Positions 1-7,438 of a stretch of 28,585 nucleotides of DNA are shown here, piece by piece. The translations under genes were made by a program, and so were the position numbers. Within the stretch, counting starts at the first letter, position 1. Each line of letters starts with the position of its first letter. This stretch comes from UBA685 sp049890115 (GTDB taxonomy: Bacteria; Pseudomonadota; Alphaproteobacteria; Puniceispirillales; Puniceispirillaceae), in the NCBI GenBank assembly GCA_049890115.1, contig JBMHCC010000024.1:1-28585 (forward strand), in the 5' to 3' direction. Under the pieces are notes generated by a model that was not told where the DNA came from, did not search any database, and was given only the letters and a program-made list of their open reading frames with translations.

Positions 1-39
1 CAAAAATGTCACAATAGCTTGCAGCAAAGAGGAACAGCC

Positions 40-708
40 ATGATTGCAGAGCAATTCGCAATGGTAAAAGCGCAAATAGCAGAAGCGAAATCGCTAGCCG
101 TTGGTAGTGCAGCAGAGATAAATCTGGTTGCTGTATCAAAACAACAGCCAGATGAGAAAATCACAGCTGCCTTAGCAACAGGTCATAGATTATTTGGTGA
201 AAATCGTGTGCAAGAGGCGATGGAACGCTGGCGGCAGCATAAAATAACTTATCCTGATCTTACGTTGCATTTGATTGGCCCCTTGCAAAGCAATAAAGCA
301 GCAGATGCGGTGCGTCTATTTGATGTGATTGAAACAATTGATCGTGAAAAAATTGCAAAAGCTGTTAGTCAGGAGATGGCAAAACAGGAAAAACAGCTTG
401 GTTGTTTTATTCAGGTTAATACTGGTCTTGAAGAACAAAAATCAGGTATTGCGCCACAAGAGGCTGCAGAATTTGTGACTTATTGCCAACATGATCTAAA
501 GATGACCATTCGTGGCTTGATGTGTATTCCGCCACAAGATGAAGAGCCTGCTATGCATTTTGCCCTATTAAAAAAGCTGGCACGTGATAATCATCTTGCC
601 CATTTATCAATGGGTATGAGTGCTGATTTTGACCAAGCTATCGCCTTTGGTGCTGATTATGTCAGAGTTGGTTCAGCGTTATTTGGGCAAAGATTACCAC
701 GCCCCTAA
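40..708 (+). CDS. yggS: YggS/PROSC-type PLP homeostasis protein
   Basis: This is a 222-residue single-domain TIM-barrel protein of the YggS/PROSC (PLPBP) family, which binds pyridoxal phosphate and buffers the cellular PLP pool without known enzymatic activity. The PLP lysine is K34 in the AVSK motif. Also visible are the GENRVQEA motif, LIGPLQSNK, the strand FIQVNTG and the C-terminal phosphate-binding stretch SMGMSADFDQAI followed by VRVGSALFG. I chose the ATG at 40 because AAGAGGA lies 6-7 bases upstream. The frame is open back to the window edge and a TTG exists at 19, but neither has comparable support. The length is typical of the family. It converges on ribA with only 13 bases between stop codons, so the two are not co-transcribed. 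Confidence 0.93.
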   Translation: MIAEQFAMVKAQIAEAKSLAVGSAAEINLVAVSKQQPDEKITAALATGHRLFGENRVQEAMERWRQHKITYPDLTLHLIGPLQSNKAADAVRLFDVIETIDREKIAKAVSQEMAKQEKQLGCFIQVNTGLEEQKSGIAPQEAAEFVTYCQHDLKMTIRGLMCIPPQDEEPAMHFALLKKLARDNHLAHLSMGMSADFDQAIAFGADYVRVGSALFGQRLPRP

Positions 709-721
709 TCAGGGCTCATTA

Positions 722-1837
722 TTAATCTAGTAAATGGCCTGTCTTATCTTTTTTGGTCTTCATATAGGCTTCATTATGCGGATTTGATTCCAGAATCAAA
801 GGCACTCTGTTGGTAATGGTCAGACCATATTGTTCTAGCTGGGCTAATTTATCAGGATTATTAGTCATTAGTTGCAATGATGTGATGCCAAGCTGTTTTA
901 ACATTGCTGCTGCGGGGATAAAAATCCGCTCATCAGTGGCAAAGCCAAGCCTATGATTAGCATCAACGGTATCATGGCCACCATCTTGCAACGCATAAGC
1001 GCGAATTTTATTCATCAGGCCAATATCGCGGCCTTCCTGTGCCAGATAAAGTAAAATACCGCCACCTGCTTTGGCCATTTCAGATAAAGCTGTTTGTAAT
1101 TGCGGGCCGCAATCACATTTCAATGAGCCTAGAATATCACCTGTGATACATTGCGAATGCAGCCTAACCAAAGGCGCGGTTTGCTGATCACCATTGCCAA
1201 CAATGATGGCAAAATGATTTTCATCACCATCTTCTGAGCGAAACATAACAATTTGCGAATCAGGGGCCGATGATAATGGTAATTTGGCACGCACGCTGCT
1301 TGTCATTTGCCAATGGCCAGTGCTGTCATGATGGGCGCTGTCAAAGGCATTAATCACAGGCAAAGCATGCATATCAGCTAATCTGGCATGATGCTGAGGG
1401 TCATTTGATATCAGACCAGCTATTAAGGCAGATGGCAGTAATTTTGCCTGGCGTAAAATGGTGGTTGCCAGATCTGCCAGCGAATCTTCCCTCTCGCCCA
1501 TAAAGGCAATATCAGATTGGCTTAGATCATCATGACCATAGGTTATCGCAAATAATCTATCTTGTGATAATGCTTGTGCTGGTGTTGTAAAAACAGGACG
1601 TTTGCCTGATGGCGCTTTGCCAAGTGCTGAAAGATGCTGGCGACGCAAACATAATAATAAGGCAGAATCAGCAATGTCATTCATCTGGCCATCATCATAA
1701 TCTGAATATTCAGCAGCGCGCATTAAAGCGGCGCGATTATCAGCTGTTCGGATTAGCACAATCCCACCACGACGCAATGTGGCAAAGGCCAGAGATAAAC
1801 GGCGAGATGATGGCGAGATAGAAGTTTGCTGTGACAT
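722..1837 (-). CDS. ribA: GTP cyclohydrolase II, with N-terminal extension
   Basis: GTP cyclohydrolase II opens the ring of GTP in the first step of riboflavin synthesis. The catalytic domain covers about residues 190-371. The zinc ligands are C230, C241 and C243 in the LHSQC...LKCDCG motif, and it carries the active-site stretch QEGRDIGL, the NHRLGFATDERIF segment and the C-terminal TNNPDK motif. Residues 1-185 are an extension that lacks the metal and acidic-loop motifs of an active DHBP synthase. Extended RibA proteins of about 370 residues are common in alphaproteobacteria, so this looks like an inherited degenerate domain and not a new fusion. No FMN riboswitch is apparent upstream, where only 114 bases separate it from the divergent response regulator. 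No strong ribosome binding site precedes this ATG, so the exact start is slightly uncertain. Confidence 0.93.
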   Translation of the reverse strand: MSQQTSISPSSRRLSLAFATLRRGGIVLIRTADNRAALMRAAEYSDYDDGQMNDIADSALLLCLRRQHLSALGKAPSGKRPVFTTPAQALSQDRLFAITYGHDDLSQSDIAFMGEREDSLADLATTILRQAKLLPSALIAGLISNDPQHHARLADMHALPVINAFDSAHHDSTGHWQMTSSVRAKLPLSSAPDSQIVMFRSEDGDENHFAIIVGNGDQQTAPLVRLHSQCITGDILGSLKCDCGPQLQTALSEMAKAGGGILLYLAQEGRDIGLMNKIRAYALQDGGHDTVDANHRLGFATDERIFIPAAAMLKQLGITSLQLMTNNPDKLAQLEQYGLTITNRVPLILESNPHNEAYMKTKKDKTGHLLD

Positions 1838-1863
1838 GGGCTATTCAGATACAAATAGGGGTT

Positions 1864-1920
1864 GTTTTACATAAAACCTATCAGCAAAACTTGATTATTA
1901 CTGATATGTCATTTTATCCT
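1864..1920 (+). promoter_or_regulatory. ribA / response-regulator divergent spacer: palindrome and candidate promoter
   Basis: The spacer holds an inverted repeat GTTTTA-CA-TAAAAC at 1864-1877. It also holds a sigma70-like pair reading toward the response regulator: TTGATT at 1891-1896 and TATCCT at 1915-1920, spaced 18 bases. The -10 box is weak. The palindrome is AT-rich, so chance is a real alternative. Confidence 0.25.
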
Positions 1921-1951
1921 GAGAATACAGATTTAGGGGAATTCACTCAAA

Positions 1952-2668
1952 ATGCCAAGCACCTCAGCAAAAATACCAACATCTATTCGTCTTATGCTGG
2001 TTGATGATGATGACGCTCTGCGCGCTGTTTTGCGCCAGCAATTTGAAGCAGAAGGGCTAACGGCGATTGCTGAAGCAGATAAAATGGCAGGCGTATTTGA
2101 TATTGTCGATGAGTTCCACCCTGACATGATTTTGCTAGATGTGCAGCTTCCTGATGGCAATGGCTATGATATTTGCCAGAAATTGCGTGAGCGTGGTTTC
2201 GAGAAGCCAATCTTAATGCTGACAGGACAGGATTCTGAAACAGATATCATTGAAGGTCTTGAAGCAGGTGCGAATGATTATATCGCAAAACCAATGCGGA
2301 TGGGTGAATTGCTAGCTCGTATGCGCACACATTTGCGTCAGCATAAATTATCAGATGATGTGCGCTTTCCCATTGGTGAGCTTGATTTCACACCAGCACA
2401 AAAAATCATCCAGCATCGCCAAACTGGTGCCAAGATCGTCCTAACTGAAAAAGAAACGATGATTTTGAAAATGCTGAATAGGCAAGCGCCAGATCAAGTA
2501 TCAAAGGAATCATTGCTAGCTGAAATTTGGGGCTTTCAGCAAGGGCTGACGACACATACGCTTGAAACACATATCTATCGTTTGCGCCAGAAATTGACCA
2601 GATTGACAGATAAGCCTGTGATAGACACCGCCAATGACGGCTATAAGCTTCATAATGATGATGGATAG
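1952..2668 (+). CDS. OmpR/PhoB-type response regulator, orphan
   Basis: A 238-residue two-domain response regulator. The receiver domain is at about residues 12-130, with the acidic pocket in VDDDD, the phospho-acceptor D63 in ILLDVQLPDG and the conserved lysine K113 in IAKP. A winged-helix DNA-binding domain is at about residues 140-235, with LTEKE and the recognition-helix region TTHTLETHIYRLRQKL. It should bind DNA on phosphorylation by a histidine kinase, but no kinase gene lies in this window, so it is an orphan here. AGGGG sits about 13 bases before the ATG, a somewhat long spacing. It is followed directly by the tRNA-Gln gene on the other strand. I cannot assign its target genes. Confidence 0.9.
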   Translation: MPSTSAKIPTSIRLMLVDDDDALRAVLRQQFEAEGLTAIAEADKMAGVFDIVDEFHPDMILLDVQLPDGNGYDICQKLRERGFEKPILMLTGQDSETDIIEGLEAGANDYIAKPMRMGELLARMRTHLRQHKLSDDVRFPIGELDFTPAQKIIQHRQTGAKIVLTEKETMILKMLNRQAPDQVSKESLLAEIWGFQQGLTTHTLETHIYRLRQKLTRLTDKPVIDTANDGYKLHNDDG

Positions 2669-2691
2669 TATTTGCGTCTTATGAAGAAGGT

Positions 2692-2766
2692 TGGCTGGGG
2701 CGGTAGGATTCGAACCTACGGTACACGATACCAAAAACCGATGCCTTACCACTTGGCCACGCCCCA
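2692..2766 (-). tRNA. tRNA-Gln (anticodon TTG)
   Basis: Read on the minus strand, the gene starts TGGGGCG and ends CGCCCCA-G-CCA, giving a perfect 7-bp acceptor stem with an encoded CCA tail. The D arm is GGCCAAGTGGTAAGGC. The anticodon loop is TTTTGGT with anticodon TTG, and the T arm is GTAGG-TTCGAAT-CCTAC. The anticodon stem (TCGGT with ATCGT) has a G-T wobble and an apparent T-T mismatch at the outer pair 27-43, which is less regular than usual. The acceptor sequence and G discriminator match bacterial tRNA-Gln. Confidence 0.95.
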
Positions 2767-2808
2767 ATAACCACCTGCCTAATAGCTGATGCATACAGTG
2801 CAGGCGAA

Positions 2809-2837
2809 AAAATAGCCATCTTCCGGCTTCGGTGCAA
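2809..2837 (-). promoter_or_regulatory. Candidate sigma70 promoter of tRNA-Gln
   Basis: On the minus strand TTGCAC (2832-2837) and TATTTT (2809-2814) are spaced exactly 17 bases. They would start transcription about 35 bases before the mature tRNA 5' end at 2766. The position in the ispE-tRNA spacer supports independent transcription of the tRNA. Confidence 0.5.
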
Positions 2838-2856
2838 CAAAAATGTCCAAAAAAAT

Positions 2857-3768
2857 TTAAAAAGCTGTTTTTGTCGCAGGTGGCACAGCGATTAATTGGC
2901 TGTTAACAGCCCAATAACCTGCCTCTATCAAAGCTTGTGACAGCATTTTAGCATGGTCAGCATTATCACATAAAGCAAAGGCACTAGCACCGCTTCCTGT
3001 CATACCGATAATAGCAGGCTTCTGACAAATTGCCTGATAATGATCTGCCATATCATCAAGCATCTTGGCAATTTCAGGGTAAAGCTGCTGTGCTGGCTTT
3101 CGTAAATCATTACCAATGGCGATGAGTTTGTGCCATTGTCCAGCTGCTAGCAGTGAGGCTATCAGTACAGGATTGCAATCTGAAAACGGGGTTTGTGATG
3201 CTTGATAGGCCTGAAAGACAGATTTTGTATCAGCATGTCGCCGCGGGTTAACCAAAATAATCGCAGGTAAATTATCTGGTATTGTGACATGATGCGCATC
3301 TTGGCCAATCGCCATCATAATATGCATTTGTGATGATAGGCATGCTGGCACATCTGCCCCAAGCGCAACGGATTTCGTTAGTAATTCTGCTTGAATTTCA
3401 GCCTTATCATCTTGTGATAAGGCACGCAATAATGCCCCAGCATCTGCACTGCCGCCGCCAAGACCACCGCCTATGGGTATCTGTTTATCAAGGTGAATAT
3501 GAAAAGGCTGATTTGTGTTTGTTGTCGCATGATATAATGCTAGCGCATCGCGCAATAAGGTCTCGCCACCTGCTTTGTTCAGATGATTAGCAAAAGGGCC
3601 AGCCACGGTTATGGTGGTGCGTTCTGCTGGTGTGATGGTCAGCTTGTCACCAAAAGCGGTAAAGCCAGCCAAAGATACCATCTGATGATAGCCATTATCA
3701 GTGCGTCCTGTGATGGCAAGGCATAAATTCACCTTGGCAGGTGCGATAATCTGGCAAGCTAATTTCAT
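2857..3768 (-). CDS. ispE: 4-diphosphocytidyl-2-C-methyl-D-erythritol kinase
   Basis: IspE is a GHMP-family kinase that phosphorylates the 2-hydroxyl of CDP-methylerythritol in the non-mevalonate isoprenoid pathway, in the cytoplasm. The 303-residue protein shows the N-terminal PAKVNLCLAITGRTDNGYH motif (catalytic-site lysine K12), the ATP-binding glycine-rich loop PIGGGLGGGSADAG at about residues 98-111, the GADVP motif with the likely catalytic D139, and the third GHMP motif MTGSGASAFAL near the C-terminus. Its ATG directly follows the TAA stop of the upstream TPR lipoprotein gene with no spacer, which points to translational coupling in one operon. It ends 90 bases before the tRNA-Gln gene, and I see no good terminator hairpin there. 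Confidence 0.95.
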   Translation of the reverse strand: MKLACQIIAPAKVNLCLAITGRTDNGYHQMVSLAGFTAFGDKLTITPAERTTITVAGPFANHLNKAGGETLLRDALALYHATTNTNQPFHIHLDKQIPIGGGLGGGSADAGALLRALSQDDKAEIQAELLTKSVALGADVPACLSSQMHIMMAIGQDAHHVTIPDNLPAIILVNPRRHADTKSVFQAYQASQTPFSDCNPVLIASLLAAGQWHKLIAIGNDLRKPAQQLYPEIAKMLDDMADHYQAICQKPAIIGMTGSGASAFALCDNADHAKMLSQALIEAGYWAVNSQLIAVPPATKTAF

Positions 3769-5559
3769 TTAAAATCCGTCATTTGCCAGCGGCTGGCCAT
3801 CTGGCAATTCAGCTTGTTTTAGCTTGTTATCAAGTCTGGCCGCACTTTCATCATCTAGCTCTGGCTGTGTTCTGGCAAATTGCCATTTATAGACAGCCTC
3901 ATAATCTCGTCCCACCTGCCAATAGGCATCTGCCAGATGTTCAATAATAACAGGGTCAAGCGGCTCTAGCTGTATCGCACGCTCTAGCCAGATGACAGCA
4001 TTGTCTAAATCACCAAGACGATAATAGACCCACCCCAAACTATCAGCAAAAAATCCAGATGATGGCCGCAATTCAACAGCTTTTTTAATGTAATTTATCG
4101 CTTCATCTAGATTGCGGTTTTCATCAGCATACCAATAGCCAAGGTAATTCAGGGTATAAGCATCATCTGGATTGCGTGATAATGATGAAAGGAAATAGCG
4201 CTCTGCTTCTTCATCAGCCCCAATTCTCTCAAGGCAAATAGCCAGATTGCGATGCAACCGTGCTGTATCAAAACGCCCGCCTTCAAGCTGGCGATAAAGC
4301 GGTATGGCTTCCTCAAACCGCGATAAAGCACGCAACGTATCTGCCTGTGCCAAAATCACACGTTCATTTTCATCATGATCTAGGCGAATTGTCTGAATAT
4401 GACGCAAGGCATCTTCGGTTTTTTCAACACGGCGCAAATAATCAAAATAGCTTAATTGTAATGGTAAATGATAGGCAGAATCAGCTGGTATTTTGGTGAA
4501 ATGCTCTGTGGCAGAATCAGGCTGATTTAAATTTAGATATTCTTGAGCGATTACAAAATGAGCAGCGTCAAAATCAGGTGCTAGCAATAATGATAATTGC
4601 GCACGTGCTAATAATAAAGAGCGAATAGATTTTTCAAAATCGAGCCAGCTTGTATCAAGTAATGATTGTGCTAGCCCTCTTGTGATTGTCATAGGTGCAA
4701 GAAGATGATGAGTGCCAGTTTCAAATTGTTGCCAAATGGCCTCGCCATCAAACGAGCTTGATAGATAGGTGGTTAAAATATCTTTCGCTGTATCAGCATC
4801 ACCAAGACGCTGATAGCTGGCAGCGATTGATAGCTGAATATGAGAGGGATAATTTTGCAATAGGCGCAAATTGCGAAGCTGACTAAGAGCTTCTTCGCGA
4901 GCCCCGCCTGCCTCTAGCAGATGGATAATCTGTAATTCCATAAAAGCAGGTGATAAGCCAACATCATTTTCAAGCAAAGTCGCTGTTTGCGACATGGATG
5001 TCACGGCACCAGCAAATTGACCTTGTGCCAATAATGACCAGCTATGGGTCACACCAGCGATAATGACGCTGGTATCTGATTGCGCCAGACTAGCTGATAG
5101 CGCATCAACCGCTTCCCAATCCTGAGCAAGGGCAGCCTCAATCAATGCTGGCTCTGAGGCAAGCGGCATGACCAGATTTAACGCTTCCATCCGGCGTGCT
5201 ATTTCAGCAGCTTCTTCAATATGGCCAGATTGATATTGGGTTAAAAACGCATGACGCAGCAAATCAGGATTATTATCATCAAGCACTAAGCTTTTGGTGA
5301 AAAAATCAGTGGCAGAGCTTAGGTCATTCGCATAGACAGCAGAGCGTGCCATCAGAAAATTACTCGCAAGGCTATCACTCAAAGGTGCTGGTAATGGCGT
5401 TATCACATCATCTGTTTGCTGGCCTATCACACCACCAGAAATCAGATTTGGATTACTTGTCTGACAAGCTGAAAGCATCACCAAGCCAGCCATGACCATC
5501 ATCCCCTGCCTTTGCAAGGAATGAAGGTTAAAGCTGATATATGGTGCCATTTCCATCAT
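3769..5559 (-). CDS. TPR-repeat lipoprotein
   Basis: A 596-residue protein with a lipoprotein-type signal: a hydrophobic stretch GLVMLSAC with the lipobox cysteine C32, followed by many helical repeats. Clear TPR motifs lie near the C-terminus (segments around LNYLGYWYADENRNLDEAINYIKKA and DSLGWVYYRLGDLDNAVIWLERAI, quoted loosely). It is expected to be anchored in the outer membrane facing the periplasm and to act as a scaffold. No enzymatic motif is visible. Several ATG codons lie before the signal (residues 1, 2, 4, 20, 21), so the start could be later than chosen. The first ATG has a GATGAG-like site just upstream. It is stop-to-start adjacent to ispE and 80 bases downstream of the ETF-QO gene, suggesting one operon. 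The specific function is unknown. Confidence 0.85.
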   Translation of the reverse strand: MMEMAPYISFNLHSLQRQGMMVMAGLVMLSACQTSNPNLISGGVIGQQTDDVITPLPAPLSDSLASNFLMARSAVYANDLSSATDFFTKSLVLDDNNPDLLRHAFLTQYQSGHIEEAAEIARRMEALNLVMPLASEPALIEAALAQDWEAVDALSASLAQSDTSVIIAGVTHSWSLLAQGQFAGAVTSMSQTATLLENDVGLSPAFMELQIIHLLEAGGAREEALSQLRNLRLLQNYPSHIQLSIAASYQRLGDADTAKDILTTYLSSSFDGEAIWQQFETGTHHLLAPMTITRGLAQSLLDTSWLDFEKSIRSLLLARAQLSLLLAPDFDAAHFVIAQEYLNLNQPDSATEHFTKIPADSAYHLPLQLSYFDYLRRVEKTEDALRHIQTIRLDHDENERVILAQADTLRALSRFEEAIPLYRQLEGGRFDTARLHRNLAICLERIGADEEAERYFLSSLSRNPDDAYTLNYLGYWYADENRNLDEAINYIKKAVELRPSSGFFADSLGWVYYRLGDLDNAVIWLERAIQLEPLDPVIIEHLADAYWQVGRDYEAVYKWQFARTQPELDDESAARLDNKLKQAELPDGQPLANDGF

Positions 5560-5571
5560 AGTCTCATCATT

Positions 5572-5609
5572 AAACTGGCTTTGGTTATTTAAAATCTGCC
5601 AGTTTTTTT
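5572..5609. repeat. Inverted repeat with T-run between ETF-QO and TPR genes
   Basis: Perfect 8-bp arms AAACTGGC (5572-5579) and GCCAGTTT (5598-5605) are separated by 18 bases. On the plus strand the second arm runs into TTTTTTT (5603-5609), so it reads as a terminator-like hairpin in the plus direction, although both neighbouring genes are on minus. It sits 13 bases before the TPR gene start. It could be a terminator of antisense transcription, an operator or a 5'-leader hairpin. Confidence 0.4.
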
Positions 5610-5639
5610 ATTGTGATACCAGTCTTGCAATGGCGATGA

Positions 5640-7277
5640 TTACATATTTGGATAATTTGGACCGCCGCCACCTTCTGGAGTTACCCATTGGATATTCTGT
5701 GAAGGGTCTTTAATATCACAAGTTTTGCAGTGAACACAATTTTGCGCATTGATTTGTAATTGTGGATTTTCACCAGCATCATCACGCACAATTTCATATA
5801 CACCTGCCGGACAATAACGCTGTTCTGGTGCATCATATAGTGCCAAATTATGCTGAATTGGCACAGTGCTATCTTTCAGACGCAAATGAACAGGCTGATT
5901 TTCCTCATGATTGGTGCCAGATAAATAAACAGATGAATTACGATCAAAGCTGACAATATTATCTGGCTTTGGATACTCAATCTTTGGTGCTTTATCTGCT
6001 GGCTTCAGATTGCTGTGATCTGCCTTATGATGGAATGTCCAAGGGGCATTGCCGCGCAAAATATAGGTATCAAGTGCTGAATAAGCCATGCCAGCCCATA
6101 GGCCTTTATGGAATGATGGGCGAATATTACGCACCTTATACAGCTCTTTCCACAACCATGATTGTTCAATTTTCTCGGCATAAGAGACAGGTTCTTGTGC
6201 GCCTGCATCATCTGTTTTCAGCAAATCAAACACAGCTTCAGCTGCTAGCATACCTGATTTCATAGATGTATGAGTGCCTTTGATTTTTGGCACATTCAAA
6301 AAGCCTGCTGTGCAACCAACAAGGCATCCACCTGGAAATGTCAGCTTTGGCACAGATTGGAAACCACCTTCATTAAGCGCTCTTGCGCCATAAGATACAC
6401 GCCTGCCGCCTTCAAACACAGAGCGCACTGCTGGATGTGTTTTAAAACGCTGGAATTCTTCGAAAGGTGATAGATGCGGGTTGCTATAATCAAGGCCAAC
6501 AACATAGCCAACCGCAACCTGATTACCATTTAGATGATATAAGAATGAGCCACCATAGGTATCTGTTGCTAATGGCCAGCCAACAGAATGCCAGACTAAT
6601 CCAGGCTTTGATTTCGCAGGATCAATATCCCACAGCTCTTTGATACCAATCGCGTAAGTTTGCGGATCTTTGCCTTCACGCAGATCAAATTTTTCAAACA
6701 AGCCTTTGGTCAGATGGCCACGGCAGCCTTCGGCGAAAATCACCTGTTTGGCAAGCAAATCCATGCCAGGCATATAATTATCTGTTTTCTCACCATCTTT
6801 GCCGATACCCATATCACCAGTGCCAACACCGATAACCGCGCCATTATCATCATGGATAACATGTGCTGCTGGGAAACCTGGGTAAATTTCAACACCTAAT
6901 GCTTCTGCTTGCTCACCAAGCCAACGACAGAAATTACCAAGCGAAATGATATAATTGCCATGATTATTCATCTGTGGCGGTGTTGGCAGGCGGAATGAAC
7001 CAGAACCTGTCAGGAACATAAATTTGTCAGTTTCAACAGGCGTATCAAGCGGTGCATTTTTATCTTGCCAATCAGGGATTAGCTCATTAAGCGCACGCGG
7101 CTCTAAGACAGCACCAGATAAAATATGTGCGCCAATTTCGCTGCCTTTTTCAATCAGGCAAACTTCGATTGATTGGCCTGTTTCTGCTGCCATTTGTTTC
7201 AGTCTGATAGCCGCTGATAAACCAGATGGTCCACCACCAACGATCACAACATCAAATTCCATGGATTCCCGTTCCAT
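5640..7277 (-). CDS. Electron transfer flavoprotein-ubiquinone oxidoreductase
   Basis: ETF-QO is a membrane-associated flavoprotein with one 4Fe-4S cluster that passes electrons from acyl-CoA and other ETF-linked dehydrogenases to ubiquinone. The N-terminal FAD-binding motif is DVVIVGGGPSGLSAAIRL, followed by the GSEIGAHILSGAVLEP segment. The C-terminal ferredoxin-like part carries YCPAGVYE and the cluster motif CVHCKTCDIKDPSQNI, ending in GGGGPNYPNM, all typical of the family. At 545 residues it is full length. GTGAGG lies about 6 bases before the chosen ATG; a second ATG five codons later is also possible. Two palindromes in the divergent upstream spacer (7298-7316 and 7398-7414) suggest regulation. 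The etfA/etfB genes are not in this window. Confidence 0.96.
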   Translation of the reverse strand: MERESMEFDVVIVGGGPSGLSAAIRLKQMAAETGQSIEVCLIEKGSEIGAHILSGAVLEPRALNELIPDWQDKNAPLDTPVETDKFMFLTGSGSFRLPTPPQMNNHGNYIISLGNFCRWLGEQAEALGVEIYPGFPAAHVIHDDNGAVIGVGTGDMGIGKDGEKTDNYMPGMDLLAKQVIFAEGCRGHLTKGLFEKFDLREGKDPQTYAIGIKELWDIDPAKSKPGLVWHSVGWPLATDTYGGSFLYHLNGNQVAVGYVVGLDYSNPHLSPFEEFQRFKTHPAVRSVFEGGRRVSYGARALNEGGFQSVPKLTFPGGCLVGCTAGFLNVPKIKGTHTSMKSGMLAAEAVFDLLKTDDAGAQEPVSYAEKIEQSWLWKELYKVRNIRPSFHKGLWAGMAYSALDTYILRGNAPWTFHHKADHSNLKPADKAPKIEYPKPDNIVSFDRNSSVYLSGTNHEENQPVHLRLKDSTVPIQHNLALYDAPEQRYCPAGVYEIVRDDAGENPQLQINAQNCVHCKTCDIKDPSQNIQWVTPEGGGGPNYPNM

Positions 7278-7297
7278 TTAACCCTCACCCTATTATT

Positions 7298-7316
7298 TGT
7301 GATGCATTGCATCACA
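7298..7316. promoter_or_regulatory. 19-bp palindrome just upstream of the ETF-QO gene
   Basis: TGTGATGCA-T-TGCATCACA is a perfect palindrome with 9-bp arms around one central base. It lies about 20 bases before the ETF-QO start codon, so a protein bound here would overlap the leader or promoter. The outer TGTGA/TCACA halves recall CRP/FNR sites, but the 9-base inner spacing is wrong for CRP (6), so another regulator is more likely. The identity of the regulator is unknown. Confidence 0.6.
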
Positions 7317-7397
7317 TCTGCCTATTACCCTTGTGCCTATTTCAGATGCCGCCAGCTTTCGCCTTGTGACATTTGAATTTATTATCTTGTTCGACTA

Positions 7398-7414
7398 TGT
7401 CACTATATGTGACA
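7398..7414. promoter_or_regulatory. 17-bp palindrome in ETF-QO / UDG divergent spacer
   Basis: TGTCAC-TATAT-GTGACA has perfect 6-bp arms. Its centre is 99 bases from the centre of the palindrome at 7298-7316, and a further GTGACA half-like element occurs near 7366-7371. It is 25 bases before the glycosylase start. It looks like an operator for one or both divergent genes. Confidence 0.5.
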
Positions 7415-7438
7415 AAGCGACAATCAAAAAAATGACAG

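Noticed and set aside
722..1837. Bifunctional RibBA (DHBP synthase plus cyclohydrolase II)
   Set aside because: The N-terminal half lacks the acidic-loop and metal-binding motifs of active RibB; only the cyclohydrolase II part is supported.
1838..1951. FMN riboswitch upstream of ribA
   Set aside because: The spacer is 114 bases and AT-rich, without recognisable conserved RFN-element sequence blocks; only a short palindrome is present.
7298..7316. CRP binding site
   Set aside because: The half sites TGTGA/TCACA are present but spaced 9 bases, not 6, so it is listed as a palindrome for an unknown regulator.
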